Below, in pieces: positions 44,621 through 58,500 of a stretch of DNA of 64,000 bases. Made by a program: the position numbers and the translations under genes. Numbering within the stretch: the stretch's first letter is position 1; every line of letters begins with the position of its first letter. This DNA is from Echinarachnius parma (lineage: Eukaryota; Echinodermata; Echinoidea; Clypeasteroida; Echinarachniidae). The stretch spans positions 106,968 through 170,967 of the forward strand of contig JBAMJV010007388.1 of assembly GCA_037951105.1 (NCBI GenBank), read 5' to 3'. A model generated the notes under the pieces. That model saw only the letters and a program-made list of their open reading frames with translations. It was not told where the DNA came from and did not search any database.

Positions 44621-47600
44621 CTGGTGAAATTAGTAATAAAGGAAATATTAAATTAATCAGAACGTTGAAAATTAAGATTTTCATTAATAATTTTTTCCAA
44701 ATATTGCAAGACAAACTTGTTGATACAATGTCGATGTATCACACTAAAAAATGTGTAGCATTTAAAGTATAGTAAATAATTACAAATAATTCACGAGGGA
44801 ATGGATTTTCATAAAAGTCCTCAACTTCATATATTTAGGTTATACATATACATATGTATAACCTATTGATTTCGTCAAGATTTGTATTTATTCTTCTTCT
44901 TCCTAATTTTGTCTGTCGCATATCTCAAGATCAGATGAATCAATCGTCATGAATCTGCACATGATGATAGATCATGATCAAACTTAGAACTGCGAAGCTT
45001 TTCAGTGACGTCACATCACTATGACGTCATCAGGACGCCATTTTGTAAAATATCATTAATCATCATATCTCAGTCATGCATCATCAATTTCAATTCAAAT
45101 TTCACATAAATATTAATCGGGTCAATCGTCATCTTTTAAGCTCATGCGCATGCGCTTACACTCGGAGACGCGCGCGTACGCGTCCGTCAAATGAAAACAA
45201 AATTAAAAATGCTCAAAACCCTAACCTAAGTAATTTACTATATGTTTCAGACAATTTTAAGCGTTTCAAAAATTTCCGCTCTTGCGCGTATTTGCACGCG
45301 TAACGCGAATGAATAGAAAAATTGTTGTTTGTTCACATGTTTTGCATTCCTTATACATCCCTCAACACACCCTATAAATTTGAGTCATTGTTGACTCATA
45401 ATAACGGAGTAGGCGCGCGTCAAAGTCAAAATTACGCGCGCATGCAAAATGGCAAAATATGGTAAAAACATCCTTTTGTATTCGGCAATAACTTTTTTTT
45501 AAGTCCACAAACACCAAATTTTCTTTTAATATTCAGATAGATTATGAGTTGTAGATACGAATTCATACCTCATTTATGCCGAGTAAATGTTATAAAGTCA
45601 TCGTATTGACGGTTAAAGTTGAAAATGCGAATTTTAATCAATTTCAATCAATGTTGAAATCGATCACAGTGTACTTTTGACCATATCTCGCTTATTCTCC
45701 ATCAATGTACTCCCGAATTTTAATATTATCGTAGCTGATGTCCTGCTCTATTCGCAATCTATTCACACCATTTAGTTTTGTTCACTGGATCCTGATGAAT
45801 TGTTTGATTGGAAATGAGAGTTCAAATCTGTTAAAAATTGAGGGTTAGCTAAAACATATGCTGTCGACCTATAACTGCTGAACGAATTATGCTACCAATG
45901 TGAAACTTCGCATGTAGATAGGGACTTGCAAGCCCAACATTTCATAAGTTAACACCAAATCGCGAAAATGCAAATTTCATCGTCATATTTACCGTCAAAG
46001 GTCAAATAAATCAAGCATGAATAACCACGTACGCCGTGGACATGTAATTCAACACACATGTAGTTATAATGAAAGGAACAATTTTCATAAGATCAAGATC
46101 GGATTATGAAAATGGCGTTAAGGATATGTAAATTAGGTTCAAAGGTCAAATAATTCACTGTTACAATGACAAATGCAGTGTGCAATCACTGATGTATCTT
46201 TCCCGATTTGCCATTTTCGTTAAGAGATCTAATGTTGGTCTCGCGGTATAATTTGTGACACAAGATCAAAGGGTCGTGGGTTCGAATCCAAGGCAATATT
46301 TTTTAACTTTCTTTTTCTTTTTTTCAGGGGGGGGGGGGGAATCTATTATTATTGATATGATGATTGAGTAGTTATTTTTGGAATCATCCTTTTATCATAA
46401 TAAATCGATATGTATAACCTTAATTCGTCAAAAGTGACGAATTCAACATCTAGTTTTATAATTATATTTGAAACCCTAAGACGCGTGAAAACTCATTTTA
46501 ATCTAAAAAATATCATTTTGTGATTGTAAGAGTGAAAATATATGCGAAATAACATATTAAAAATTACGTACGCGATGAAAAATAGGATGATCGAAGTGCC
46601 ACAATTTTAGTAGTGTATCGCGTGACCAAAATAACCTTGGTCAATCAAACAAAATATTACTAGAGTGGTGAGAATTCCCGTGAGGGATGCAATATGTACC
46701 TACTATTCATCAACTTCAGGCTGAGTTAAAAAGCGCTGCTGTGGTCTTCACGAGAGTCCAAGATATCGGTTGGCCGATATCGATAAAAGTTTTTCTTCCA
46801 TTGCTCCGTGCAGTATTTGATTCTCAACTCGTTCAGTAGTTGTCAAAAATTACACGTGCGTTAAACTCAATTTATTCTTGGGTCATACAGGGTTGATACA
46901 GGGGGAGAATAATTGGTATTGGAAGGGAGCGTTAGTCACCCTGGGGTTAAGACAAGGGAGAAAATTGAAGATGGATGGAATGATGGAGAGACTAGACCAT
47001 GTAGATAGAGAAGGAAAGGAAGAGGGCCCCCTTTAGCACACCACTACCCACGTAAACGCCAATTGGAATACTCACGCTGTCGGTATCGTAATATATCGAT
47101 GTATCTTCCGACGACACGAACGACACAAATGAAGGTGTGTTCGGGAGTGGCGTGTGTGGGGGTGATGTAGACGAGAACGCCGCGTTCTGCCCCATCAACG
47201 TTGACATATCCAGGGGGTGTGGCGCGCGGAACGCAGATGCACGCGTATTTGCCGCAGACAGATCTGCACGCGGGAATTGGAACGCGGATGAACGCGACGT
47301 GTTTACTGAAGACTCTTCCGCAAGCGGCACTGTAGTTAAACCAGACGAACTCGTATTGGATGTAGACATTTCCAGAGGCGGCGGTTGTTGGCAGGGTGAA
47401 CGCAATTGAGGCGGGCAAGAACCTGGATCAACTTTTTTCACCCATTCGCTCAGTTCGCTGGCTCTAGAACTGGTAGTTCTATCTGACATAATTTCTCCCG
47501 CCTGTGCTGACCGTCTGTGATGACAGGCTGTAAAAATGAGATAATAAATTACGAATGTATTTCTGGTGATATTTTCCCCTTTCTAGGTCGCCTTAGGTAC

Positions 47601-49195
47601 ACAGAAAACATAGTTGTATATACATAATTATAAAATGTAGTTTATATCAAAGGGATCTAGTACCATTGTAAAAATCCACAAAACATACTTAGAACTCTAT
47701 AGTGGGTACCTCATATCTCGTTAAATCCGTATTACCGATAGAAGCATGCAATAGGTTTCGGTTTTCAGGATTTCCCTTAATTTAGTTATCATTTCGCTTT
47801 TTGGCTCTTTACTTGGTCACATGACATGTTATCAACCTTTCTCGCCAGTTTATGCACATGTCATATTAATACATTAGTATACGCCACTCTTGTAAGGGAT
47901 CTAGTAACTTATTAAAATGTGGTCGTAAAGTCGCGATTTAAATATCAATGTTCAATACAACAACATAATGGTGAATAATTATTTTTCAGAAATTGCAACG
48001 GTAAAAGAACAAGCGATGGTGATATTTCATATGTGATCTGATGTAGATGTTGAAACAGTGTTAAGCAAAGCAGTGGCAAAATTATGGAAAGCATTATCCT
48101 TAGCCTAAATAATCAGTTATCAACGTTGGAAAAGCTAGTTTCAGTACGAAAGGATGAATATGGCACAATCTGAATCTAAACATGGTTAAATGTGGCAAAA
48201 TAATACACGGTTCAGGTTCCAAACTATAATATGCGCCGCTAATACATCTCCAGCGGTCTCATGTGTTTTTTACTACACATTCACAGATGGTCACATGGTC
48301 GGGATAAAGGCGAATATATCATATATCTTGTTTGAAGGCGCTCTTCCAAAAAGCATTCTCATTCAACTTACCTCTCTTTGTGATGCACCCCACTGCGATG
48401 AGACAAATGAGCCCAAGCACAGATCCAGTAATAACTAGAGTGGAGAAATAAAGATGATATGAATATAAGGGGTGCTATTGCACGAACAATAATTACCTAT
48501 ATTTAAGCCTCATTGTTCCGTCGTATCGTAAAGCATGTTTATTTATTTTTTCTCACGTTCTATTTTGGTATCCACTTCATTTTTGACCCCCATCCTAAAA
48601 TGTTTTGAAGTCCGTCTCCTTCTCCTTCTTCTTCTTCTTGTTCTTCTTAGTAGTAGTATAATATTATTATTTATTGGGCATGGGTCGAGCTAAAACCGCA
48701 ATTGCTGCACTTGCAAGTCATTCCTGTCCTGTCATTCAGACACGAGGGAGGACTTGTCAAAAGTCTGCCCAGTTTGCCCTGGTAATTCTTCTGCTGCTGC
48801 CGCTTTTTGCTTATTTATAATTACCTCCATACAAAGTCCCTCCATACAAAGTCGTATCGCGTGGAGCTATCCCACTTGCTTGTTGAGTGGAGGCAGAGAA
48901 TACCACTGGTGACTGTTGGCCGCACAGACCCCTCCCGCAAGCTACGAGCCATAGGGCGCCCTCTTTAACACCACTCAATGGATAATCGTGACCCGGATGC
49001 AAACACGTTTCGTTCCGGAATCGTGACCCAGCTACTTCAAACATGATATGCATGCATAATGTGTTCGGATACGTCGCAGAAGAGGAGTCAAATACAAGAT
49101 GTAGAACTTCCGATGGGTCATCGTAAGACGCACTGACACCTGTTGGAGAGAAGTGTGCCAACGCATTATAATACTCCGTTTACTTCTTCTTATAT

Positions 49196-49269
<74 letters not shown>

Positions 49270-49327
49270 TTACTACTACTACTCCTACTATTAATACTAC
49301 TTCTACTCTACTACTACTACTATACTT

Positions 49328-49396
<69 letters not shown>

Positions 49397-49476
49397 TTAC
49401 TACTACTACTCCTACTATTAATACTACTTTTACTCTACTACTACTACTATACTTCTGCTACTACTACTACTACTAC

Positions 49477-49521
<45 letters not shown>

Positions 49522-52500
49522 AAGTAGTAGTAGTAGTAGTACTTCTACTATTACTAGTTCTAGTACTAGCTCCAAAACTAATACTGCTATTACAATTGAC
49601 TATTACTACTTTCCTGCATTCTTATTTTTGGAAGACATGGCTGATGTGTCTGAAAATTCTCATTCTTATAGAAACCCTCTGCACATCATGGGGACTAAAT
49701 AGTCAATGTTTATCAAATACACATACATTATATTTGCCAGAATAGCAGTTATATCAATTAATAATAATTGTGTGATCAATGCAGATGAGTATTTAATGCT
49801 AGAACTTCATTATTGTAATAGGAACATGTTTATTATTATCAAAACTATAACTTCTTTACACAATACAATGCACTTTATTCTGATATCGACCGTGTCACAT
49901 ATCATCGGATAGCGTTAACGGACGCCCGACGAACGGCCAAATTGTCAATGCGTTCATCGTTCACATGCGTCTCTTGACTATTTCTTGTTCGGTGAATGCG
50001 TACCTTACCCAGTGATGTACGTTCTTATATCCGGCGAAATGTTTTGTGCAAGAAACGATGGAGACGATTATCAACACGGGAAAATTTGTTTTGGCAGATT
50101 TTGTACCCGTCTGTCGTCCGTTTGTCCTGTTGGGTTATATGTGATTGTATCTTTTATAATCGCATAATTCGAACAGAATATATTTTAAAATATTAAACCA
50201 AAACAGTATGCTTACCCATAGATTCAGGATCTAATGCTGTAAAATAGAAAGAGCGCGTAGTATATAATTAGGTTATTTACATGGTTTTATCGCTGGTCGT
50301 ATTATTCATGTACAGGACTGGTTATGTTATTATTGCGTAACATACTGATATGATTCATGCACCATACAAAACATCGGCGCCCATTTATAAAATAAACATA
50401 ATTCCGAACAGTATTTAATTTGAAGACCATTTCCACCGTAAATGGCATGTTAGGAACTCCTTTTGATATTATCGATCCGATTAAAATTATGTACATAATG
50501 TGAGCAATGTGGTACATGTTACGCATGTACATTTTATATTACCTGTAGATAGTTATCTTTCAGATGTTTAATGCAAATTTCCTCTTTTGCTATATATGTG
50601 TATAGTAGTAATGTATGTACCTGTAGATACAAAACGTGGATGTGGTTTACAGGGGAAGAGTATTAATGTATGTTTGTTTTTCCATGTTAGCCCGTTAATA
50701 TACAATGGTAATGTACGATGCGCATTTGTCTGATAGAAACGCCAATTTTGGAAAGAATTCGACATTTGGATAAATTTGTTATGTGTGTACATTCTAATAC
50801 AAACACTTACGCTTGGTTGAAGCGTTGATGACCGCTTTATCCTTGCTTGGACCTAATGAATTGACAGCTTTTACAGACACCTCATACCAGGTGAAGCTCC
50901 CGAGACCCGCCAGTGTGTAACTTTCACTTTCCAGACCTCGGGTAGTTGTGCACACATCCGCAACCGCACTGCTGCAGTAGGTCACCGTATAGGTAACCGG
51001 AAGAACAACGGGGTCAAGTGCTGTCCAATACAGGGTCAGTGAGTGGGGTGACTGGTGTGTTACTTGGAGATTTCGAGGCTGGTCAGGAAAACCTAAATGC
51101 AGTACCGGCCAATGAAATGTTCAATGTCATCAGGTTATAAATGGTAATTTATCAATAGTAATGCTATTTAATTATCTTTATTGTGGATCAGGAAAACCTT
51201 AATGCAGTCATGTAGCTATCATGAAATGCTTATTAATGTCATAATAGTTTATGGCAAAATAGTGATATATAAACATTTGGTGTTCACGCATTCAACAGAG
51301 CACAATCTTCCCTGGTCATATGGTCACAGCTGTGGATGGAGGCATCTCTCCAGCACGTATATTTTCTCAACCAGTCCACCTCCTTCCCCCAAGTTGGTTT
51401 GATCCATCCAATCAACCCTATTGAGGCAACATGACCTCTACATTGATATGTAGAGACGTTTCCATGATGACAGATATATAATAGACCGGTTCTTTGTGCC
51501 ATGTTTGCACCTCAAGTGATACGTTACTGATAGTTGACACATATTCTGTCTTTGGAGTTACCCCACTATTGCCCCGGTCACTAATGGATGTGCACCATTC
51601 TACAACCGCGGGGCGGCAGAAAGTGACCGGAAGTTAAAAGTTCCCAGTACTTTCTGGTCACATACTGATGCTCTGGATATGGTCGGTAAGTGGCTTACTT
51701 GTTCGTTACATGTTGCAATGTAAAATCTTATTCGTTCACTGTCCCGGTAGAGTATGTTGTACCGTTAATTGACAGGAATTTGATTAGTGATCTTTCAAAC
51801 CTTTTCCAGATGTAATACTCACTTCGGCCGGTCAGAACAATGGTGTGGCTATCCATCCCCTCGATATTTGAAGCACTGCATGTGTAATTGCAGAACATCC
51901 CCTTTGAAATGGCGCCTTGAAAGTGCAGTGTCGTTTGCATCTTTTCACCAACAGGAGAATTATCCACGTTACTTGCAGCCATTGGTTCATCATCATCACA
52001 TTTTGTCCATGTGGTAGTGTTAGGATGTGGGTTTGCGTCGATGAGACAGGAAAGACTGATTCCCGTATCTCCCTCATCGGCAAAGACTTGTGATGGCTCC
52101 TTTGATATTGATGGAGGGTCTGGCACGAATAAGGTAATGAAGAAATTATGAAATGGAGGTTTCCATAATGAGAAGGCAGATTTTAAGTACAGTATACTGC
52201 ATGTTCACATGTGAAAGGGAGGGCTGTAAAACATCCCAAGCAGCAGAAACTCTCTGGACTAACTGCATGGTGAGTAGCTGTAACGATATTATACCGCTCT
52301 ACGTATCGCCCCATATTTCAGGACATCAAACTCGCTGGCTGTGTAAACTGGACGTGAAAATCTATTTAGTGCCATTTTAAACTAATGGACACAGAATCTA
52401 CAATTTGTACTTGTTAAACATGTTGAAGAAACACATGTGCTAAAGACATCGAAGACAAGTTCAATTCTGTTATCAGATTGTGATCTTTATTTGGTGCCGC

Positions 52501-55500
52501 TTGTTAGGAAGCAGAAACGACCATATAATAAATTATTATGTATATGGTATTTCTACTTTTTACCTCTCTACAAGTAGCACTTGTTTTAACCATGGGTTAT
52601 TGAAAATTCATCTGTGAATGCCAACCACTCTGGGCATAAACATTAACATGTAACAAATGAATGTAGTCTCTTGATAGATATCTTGACATCTCGAGACTAA
52701 AGTCTTTTAGGCTAGGTAAAACGGTAACTAATTATGCAGAGCAGACATCTGTGTGTTATACCCATATCTAGAAACAGTAAGACCGTGAAAACTTACACTG
52801 GACATTAACATGAACAGTAGTCTCTTGAGCTGGATGAAGCCCATTTTCTGCTCGGCAGACATATTCCCCAGCAATTCTTCGGTCTATCCTCTGGAAAGGC
52901 AAGGTGGACATCCGTGTCTGGTTCAGCAGGATCCGTCCGTCCGATTTCCTCTTCCATGTGATCCGCGGAATCGGATTTCCGAAGGCCCGGCATTCGATGA
53001 AGACGGACTTGTTCGGGTCGGCCTCGGAAAGTGGATCGTTCGTCGACCATCTCAGTATCGGCTTGGCTGGAGGATCTGTAAACGAGTATACACAGAGGAG
53101 CACAAATCTTAAGTAAACAAACATTTCCAAATATAAACGAAAGGTAAGTATCTATTTCTCATCATACATTCGAAAACGCATGGTTCTTGCAATATTTTGG
53201 AAAATAAAACGGAATAGTCTTACTCTTTATCAGTTTGCATTGTCCACATATACTTCTTAGATCCCTTTAATTTCAGCATACTCACATAATATCTCCGGAA
53301 CGCATTCATCGGAGCACACTCTCCCCTGGTCGCAGCTGTATACGGAGGCATCTCTGCAGCACGTAAACGTTACAACCAGTTCAACTCCATCCCCCAAGTT
53401 TGAACCATCCAATCGGCCCTCGTGCGGCAACGTGACCTCAACATTGAGAGGTGGGGGCGTTTCAATGGTAGCAGATACATCATAGACCGGTTCTGTATGC
53501 ACTTCAAGTGAAGCGTTGCTGATAGTCGCGACGTATTCTGTGTCGAGAGTTGCTCCAGTACTGTCGTTACATACCACCGAGATGGTATGTCCGACAGCAA
53601 CCCTGGATGGACATTGTATCTCGGGCTGTCCTCGGACACATTCTATGAGATTTGAAAAAGAAAGGGAACAAAGATAAACAAGGCACTCAAATAACAGTGT
53701 GGTCCAGTTTTAGTGTTCTCAGATGGACACTATCTATGGGGCTGGTTTAAGAATGCTACATGATTCAGGACGAAAAAACAAAATTAAAGGGGGCTACCCC
53801 GCAAAGAACAAAACAGGCTTATATGTTTTAATACCGTTGTTTGGTATTGAATATATATACCCAACACTTTGCAAACGGATGCGTAATTAGTAAACAGTAC
53901 AATTAATCACAAACACTTAAAGTCATAGAGCAGTATTGGGAAAACAGACATCCAAATCGAAAATATTATATAGGTACATACATGACTTCACTTCTCTCTT
54001 CTTTGTACTGTTATAATATTAGCGTACAAGGCAGGGGGCTAGAGAGGCTAAGCCGAGTGTTTCGAAAATTGCTATATTTAGTCAAAAAACACCTCAAAGT
54101 CGGGCAGATCCACGACATTTCAGGGGGAAACATGTCATATTTGGGAAAGATCATGTCAAATTCGTACAAGCTCGTGTCAGATTCGGACAAACTCGTGTCA
54201 TATTCTGGAAAATCATGTCATCCGTACAAAATGTTCAAATTCGGGGAAAAAATCTGTGCTTGTCAGGTGAAAAACAGGAATGATTATATTTTGGCTAAAG
54301 ACGTCAGCGCCCCCTTGCTCCTCCCCCCCCCCCCCCCCCCCCCCCCCCCCGGCGGAATTGTGCCCGTATGCCAATTCTTCTGTATTAATCAAACATGCAT
54401 GATTGACGGTGTACAGTCTATAGTATAGACCTTTTTACTAAAGTTATGGGATGTCAAATTCGCCTGGTACAGGAACAAGTCAATATTATGTCAAGATTCA
54501 TACATACATAACCAAATAGGACCAAAAGGCATGATAGGAACATGTCAAGATTATAGACTGTTTCAAGTGCACTAATTTCGAGTATTTACCTTCCACGACT
54601 AACTGTGTCGAAGATCTTTGACTGTTTACGTTAGTATCAATTGAGCACGTATAGGTACCAGCGTCCGTTTGCTGAACATCAAATAGCGTCAAGCGACTGG
54701 TGGAGCGGCCTCTATCCAATTCAAGGCGACCGGTACCTGAACTGACATCTGATTTAGATGGGCCGGCAAGAAACTTTTGACCACCTATATAGAGGATGTT
54801 AAAAGTATTTTGTTACACATAAATGCTTTGTAATTCGTTGATGCAAGATTTGTATACCTATACTAGACTGGCTTATTAGTTTGTATTCATAAATTGTACT
54901 GATGTATATTCTCACTCATCCAGTCGAAGTATATATACAAATTTATGAATCAAATTCTGGACTGAACTTACTTGTGTAAGTGCGACGTTTTGCCGATGTC
55001 TATCGGCCTATTCTGGCAACCCGCCAAAGTGGAGGGTGGTCTTTATATAGCTGTGTAGGAACGTCAGTCATGCACTGGTGCGTTGGTGCGTGACAAAGTA
55101 TTGTGCCCAGAGTCTGGTTACGATATGTGGATGATACTTTTGTGGTATTGAACAAGTCGCAGCAACAGGACTTTTTCTCACACATAAACTCAGTGGACAC
55201 AAACATCCAGTTCACACAGGAAAGTGTCAAGGGCCAGAACCTCCCCTTTCTGGTCGTGGATGTACACATTGCCACGGACGGCTCACTGGAGACGGGCGTT
55301 TACCGCAAACCCACGCACACCGACCAATATCTCCATTTCGAGTCGCACCATCCGCTTGTACGTAAACTATCGGTCATAAGGACTCTCTTCCATCGAGCCG
55401 AATCTGTCTCACAAGATCAGCGCGTTAAGTTACAAGGAGAAACAACACATCAAACAAGCTCTCGCTAAGTGTGGATATCCGAACTGGTCCTTCACCAAAG

Positions 55501-58500
55501 CAGAAATCACAAAACGCCACGACAGAACCAACAACAACAAAAACACTGGGAACAATCCACAAAGAAGAGTCGCGGTCACCATTCCACATGTACACAACCT
55601 CTCCGACAAGATCAAGAGACTGTTTGGAAAGCATGGCATCTCCACATCTTTCAAACCTCAGAACACCCTCAGACAAAAATTAGTTCACGTCAAAGACCGT
55701 GTACCAAGATAAAAAATAAACGTGGTATACGGTGTCAGGTATGAACAGGAAGAGTTGAAGGAGTTCTACGTTGGTGAAACGCAGCAATCGTTAATGGCCC
55801 GTATGAACCAGCATAGGAGACCGAGCAGCGCCGACTACATACCAGAATCGGCGGTCTGTTAAAGTCATTTAAAGGGACTTAGTAACATTGTCCAAATCCT
55901 TAAAATCCAATTGGAATTCTAGCGGTTCCCTCAGACCTTGTTGTATTCGTATTAACAACAAAAGCATGGGACAGGTTTTGTTTTTTCAAATTTCCCTTTC
56001 GTTAAAAAGATATTTACGATTGAAGTGTTCAGAGGTTAAATTATCCACCGGATCATCAAAACCGTGTAAACAGTGAGTGCAATGGGTAACTGAATATCAC
56101 TTTGCATTTTTGCTCATTACTCGGCCATATAACGTCCATTTAACTTTAAATGTGCACACAACACCCAGCGGAAATATTAGATAACAACAATATACATTGT
56201 ACCAACCACTCATCACTTTTTGCACATGTCAATAAAGTTCCTTTAAAGGAAGCAAATCACTCCTTTGACACAAAAGAGGTTGTGATCTTGGACAAGGAAA
56301 GCAGATGGTTTGAACGGGGAGTCAAGGACGCGATTTGGGAGAGAGTAGAGGAGCCAAAACTTAACAAGAAAGGGGGACTCCGTTTTTACCTATCTCATGC
56401 TTGGGATAGGGCCATCCGGGACATTCCAAGCCGCTTGGCACGCACCAACGCACCAGTGCGTGACTGACGTTCCTACACAGCTATATAAAGACCACCCTCC
56501 ACTTTGGCGGGATGCCAGAAGAGGCCGATAGACATCGGCGAAATGTCGCACTTACACAAGTAAGTTCAGTCCAGAATTTGAATCCAAATATTTGTTTGGT
56601 TTAAATATTAAAAACAAAATTATAAAAATTGGTCAACCTATTTATACATTCCATGTTTGTCACAGGCATGCCAAATACAAACATGTGTAATGAGTTATTA
56701 TGTTCAATTATTAAAATTGTATTTGGCTTAGTCAAATACGAGACTCTGACTGGCTAAAAACAGTCACGTAATTTAATGCAGTATACTATAATTATGGAAG
56801 TGTGGAATATCACATTCCTCAAAGCCGCGATATATCGATACAGAAAATGTTTGGTTTTGACCTATGGCAAAAAATGATAGCGATGATATCGATTGCAGGT
56901 GTTATGTCTCATGCTGGAAGTATTTTTTTCTATCAAAGTTTGCGCATACGCGCGCGATGTTATCTTATTATACGTGCAACCAAAGAGAGATGTTATTAAG
57001 ACGTCACAATGACTTGTCAACGTATCACTTAGAAAGCCACAATTTCTAATCGAGCACAGATGCTAAAAGAGTATTGATTTGTTACTTCTGTACATAAACT
57101 AAGTCATATAACATAGCACCATCATCGCGGATTCTATACCATTAGCAACCACAAAAAAAAAACTTCCCGAGGGAACATCATAGAATATTCCCTTGGGATT
57201 TAAAATTATATTTCGGGAAGACAATAATTCCATCGACTACGTTTTGGGACTATTTCCTCCTCCGAAAGTTACCATCTTTATAATGTGTGATTTGAAGAAA
57301 ATATGTATGATGTGGAGATATATTCATATTATATTTCCAAAGTAGAAAATACATTATTTGTTTGGTTTAAATCTCAACATAAGTGAAACACGGGGGAGAA
57401 AACTTTGTTTTTAAATTACCCCTGCTTAAATATGACTAAGGCAAATGCAATACTATAATAAAATGAAACAGGTAGATTTACCATTGGGCACTGCCCAAGT
57501 GAGCGAGTATGTTGCCGCCTCGTTGAGCGTGGAGTTACATGTCAGCACAGCCGGATCTCCGGCACGGACCGTCAGTGAATCTTCCGTGGATATGCGCCAA
57601 GAGGCAAGAGATTCCCGAACTGCGTCGCATTATGTTTGACATGAAATTAGATTAAATGCATTTACCAACATGCCAACAAAAAACATCGTTAATTTGATTA
57701 ATTAGATATGTATAATAAATATACTTATACACTAACATATGTGACATATGTATATCTATAACAACCATAGTATCCATACAAATAATGATTTAAGTTGGGT
57801 GATACAGGTTGCTGCTTTAAAAAGTTATCAATAAAAAAAAAGAGAATATGCATCGATAACTACGTATCAGCATTTACTACTTCTAGAGAGGGAACTGAAG
57901 GGTATATATACAATATTATACGTTTACACATATATATCAAAATTAATATCAAACAGACATTATTATTGAAGATTATACAAACACCTTGGGATAAAGCTAT
58001 GTTTGCAGCGGTTTGTTCTGCATCTGGCTGGGCATATTTGTCTACCACACACAAATTATATGCAATATCCGGAATGTACGCTCTGGAAGAAGGTAATTTA
58101 ATTAATGATCAGGGATTTGCAATTGTTTAATGAGTAGTAAACACATTGTAAACACAATGTTTCTAATTTCAAGAAACCAAGAGCTTCAGTGTATGACAAG
58201 TGTGTGATTTATTATACGAAGAGCTCGTTTTTAAACTGACTCAAACAAGTCCGATAGTTTAAATTGTGCACTGTCCGATTGTTCCATTTAAACAAATGTG
58301 AGGAAATCGTTGCGGCATGGCGACAGTTTTGAACCGGTTCAAAACTATCGTTGTGCTAACACAAGTCATGGCGTACTTCGCGATGCGCAACGGTTTGAAG
58401 AACGAATTACAACGACTCGCAACGAATTACAACCACTCACGACGACTCGAGCGATTTTCTCCACGAATGATAATCCGTGGCGAGTCGCCGTAAAAATCGC

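Larger units (their letters stand above)
54951..56582 (+). mobile_element. Penelope-like retroelement with inverted terminal repeats
   Basis: Inverted repeats 54951-55092 and 56442-56582 (about 140 bp) flank PLE coding remnants on the plus strand, opposite to the host gene, in its intron 2. The reverse transcriptase part (55097-55468) has WLRYVDDTFV, NLPFLVVDVHI, YRKPTHTDQYLHFESHHPL and IRTLFHRAE. After a frameshift come the connector (PHVHNLSDKIKRLF, NTLRQKLVHVKDR) and a GIY-YIG endonuclease start (YVGETQQSLMARMNQH). An insert at about 55865-56147 splits it from the endonuclease end (RWFERGVKDAIW). The N-terminal part is missing and frames are broken, so it is inactive. Confidence 0.9.

Noticed and set aside
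47137..47409. Plus-strand frame of 90 codons
   Set aside because: Antisense shadow of receptor exon 11, which has splice signals and a paralog in support.
49143..49479. Thr/Leu/Tyr-repeat reading frames
   Set aside because: Translations of the (CTA)n array in the minus gene's intron 8.
52153..52290. Plus-strand frame with several cysteines ending at a gtgagt
   Set aside because: Lies in intron 5 of the minus gene, has no acceptor and no match to the receptor domains; most likely chance.
55000..55676. Minus-strand frames over the Penelope-like element
   Set aside because: Antisense shadows of the reverse transcriptase and connector frames, which carry the recognisable motifs.
57795..58130. 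Plus-strand frame of 111 codons
   Set aside because: AT-rich intronic sequence with no motif, no splice support and no paralogous counterpart.
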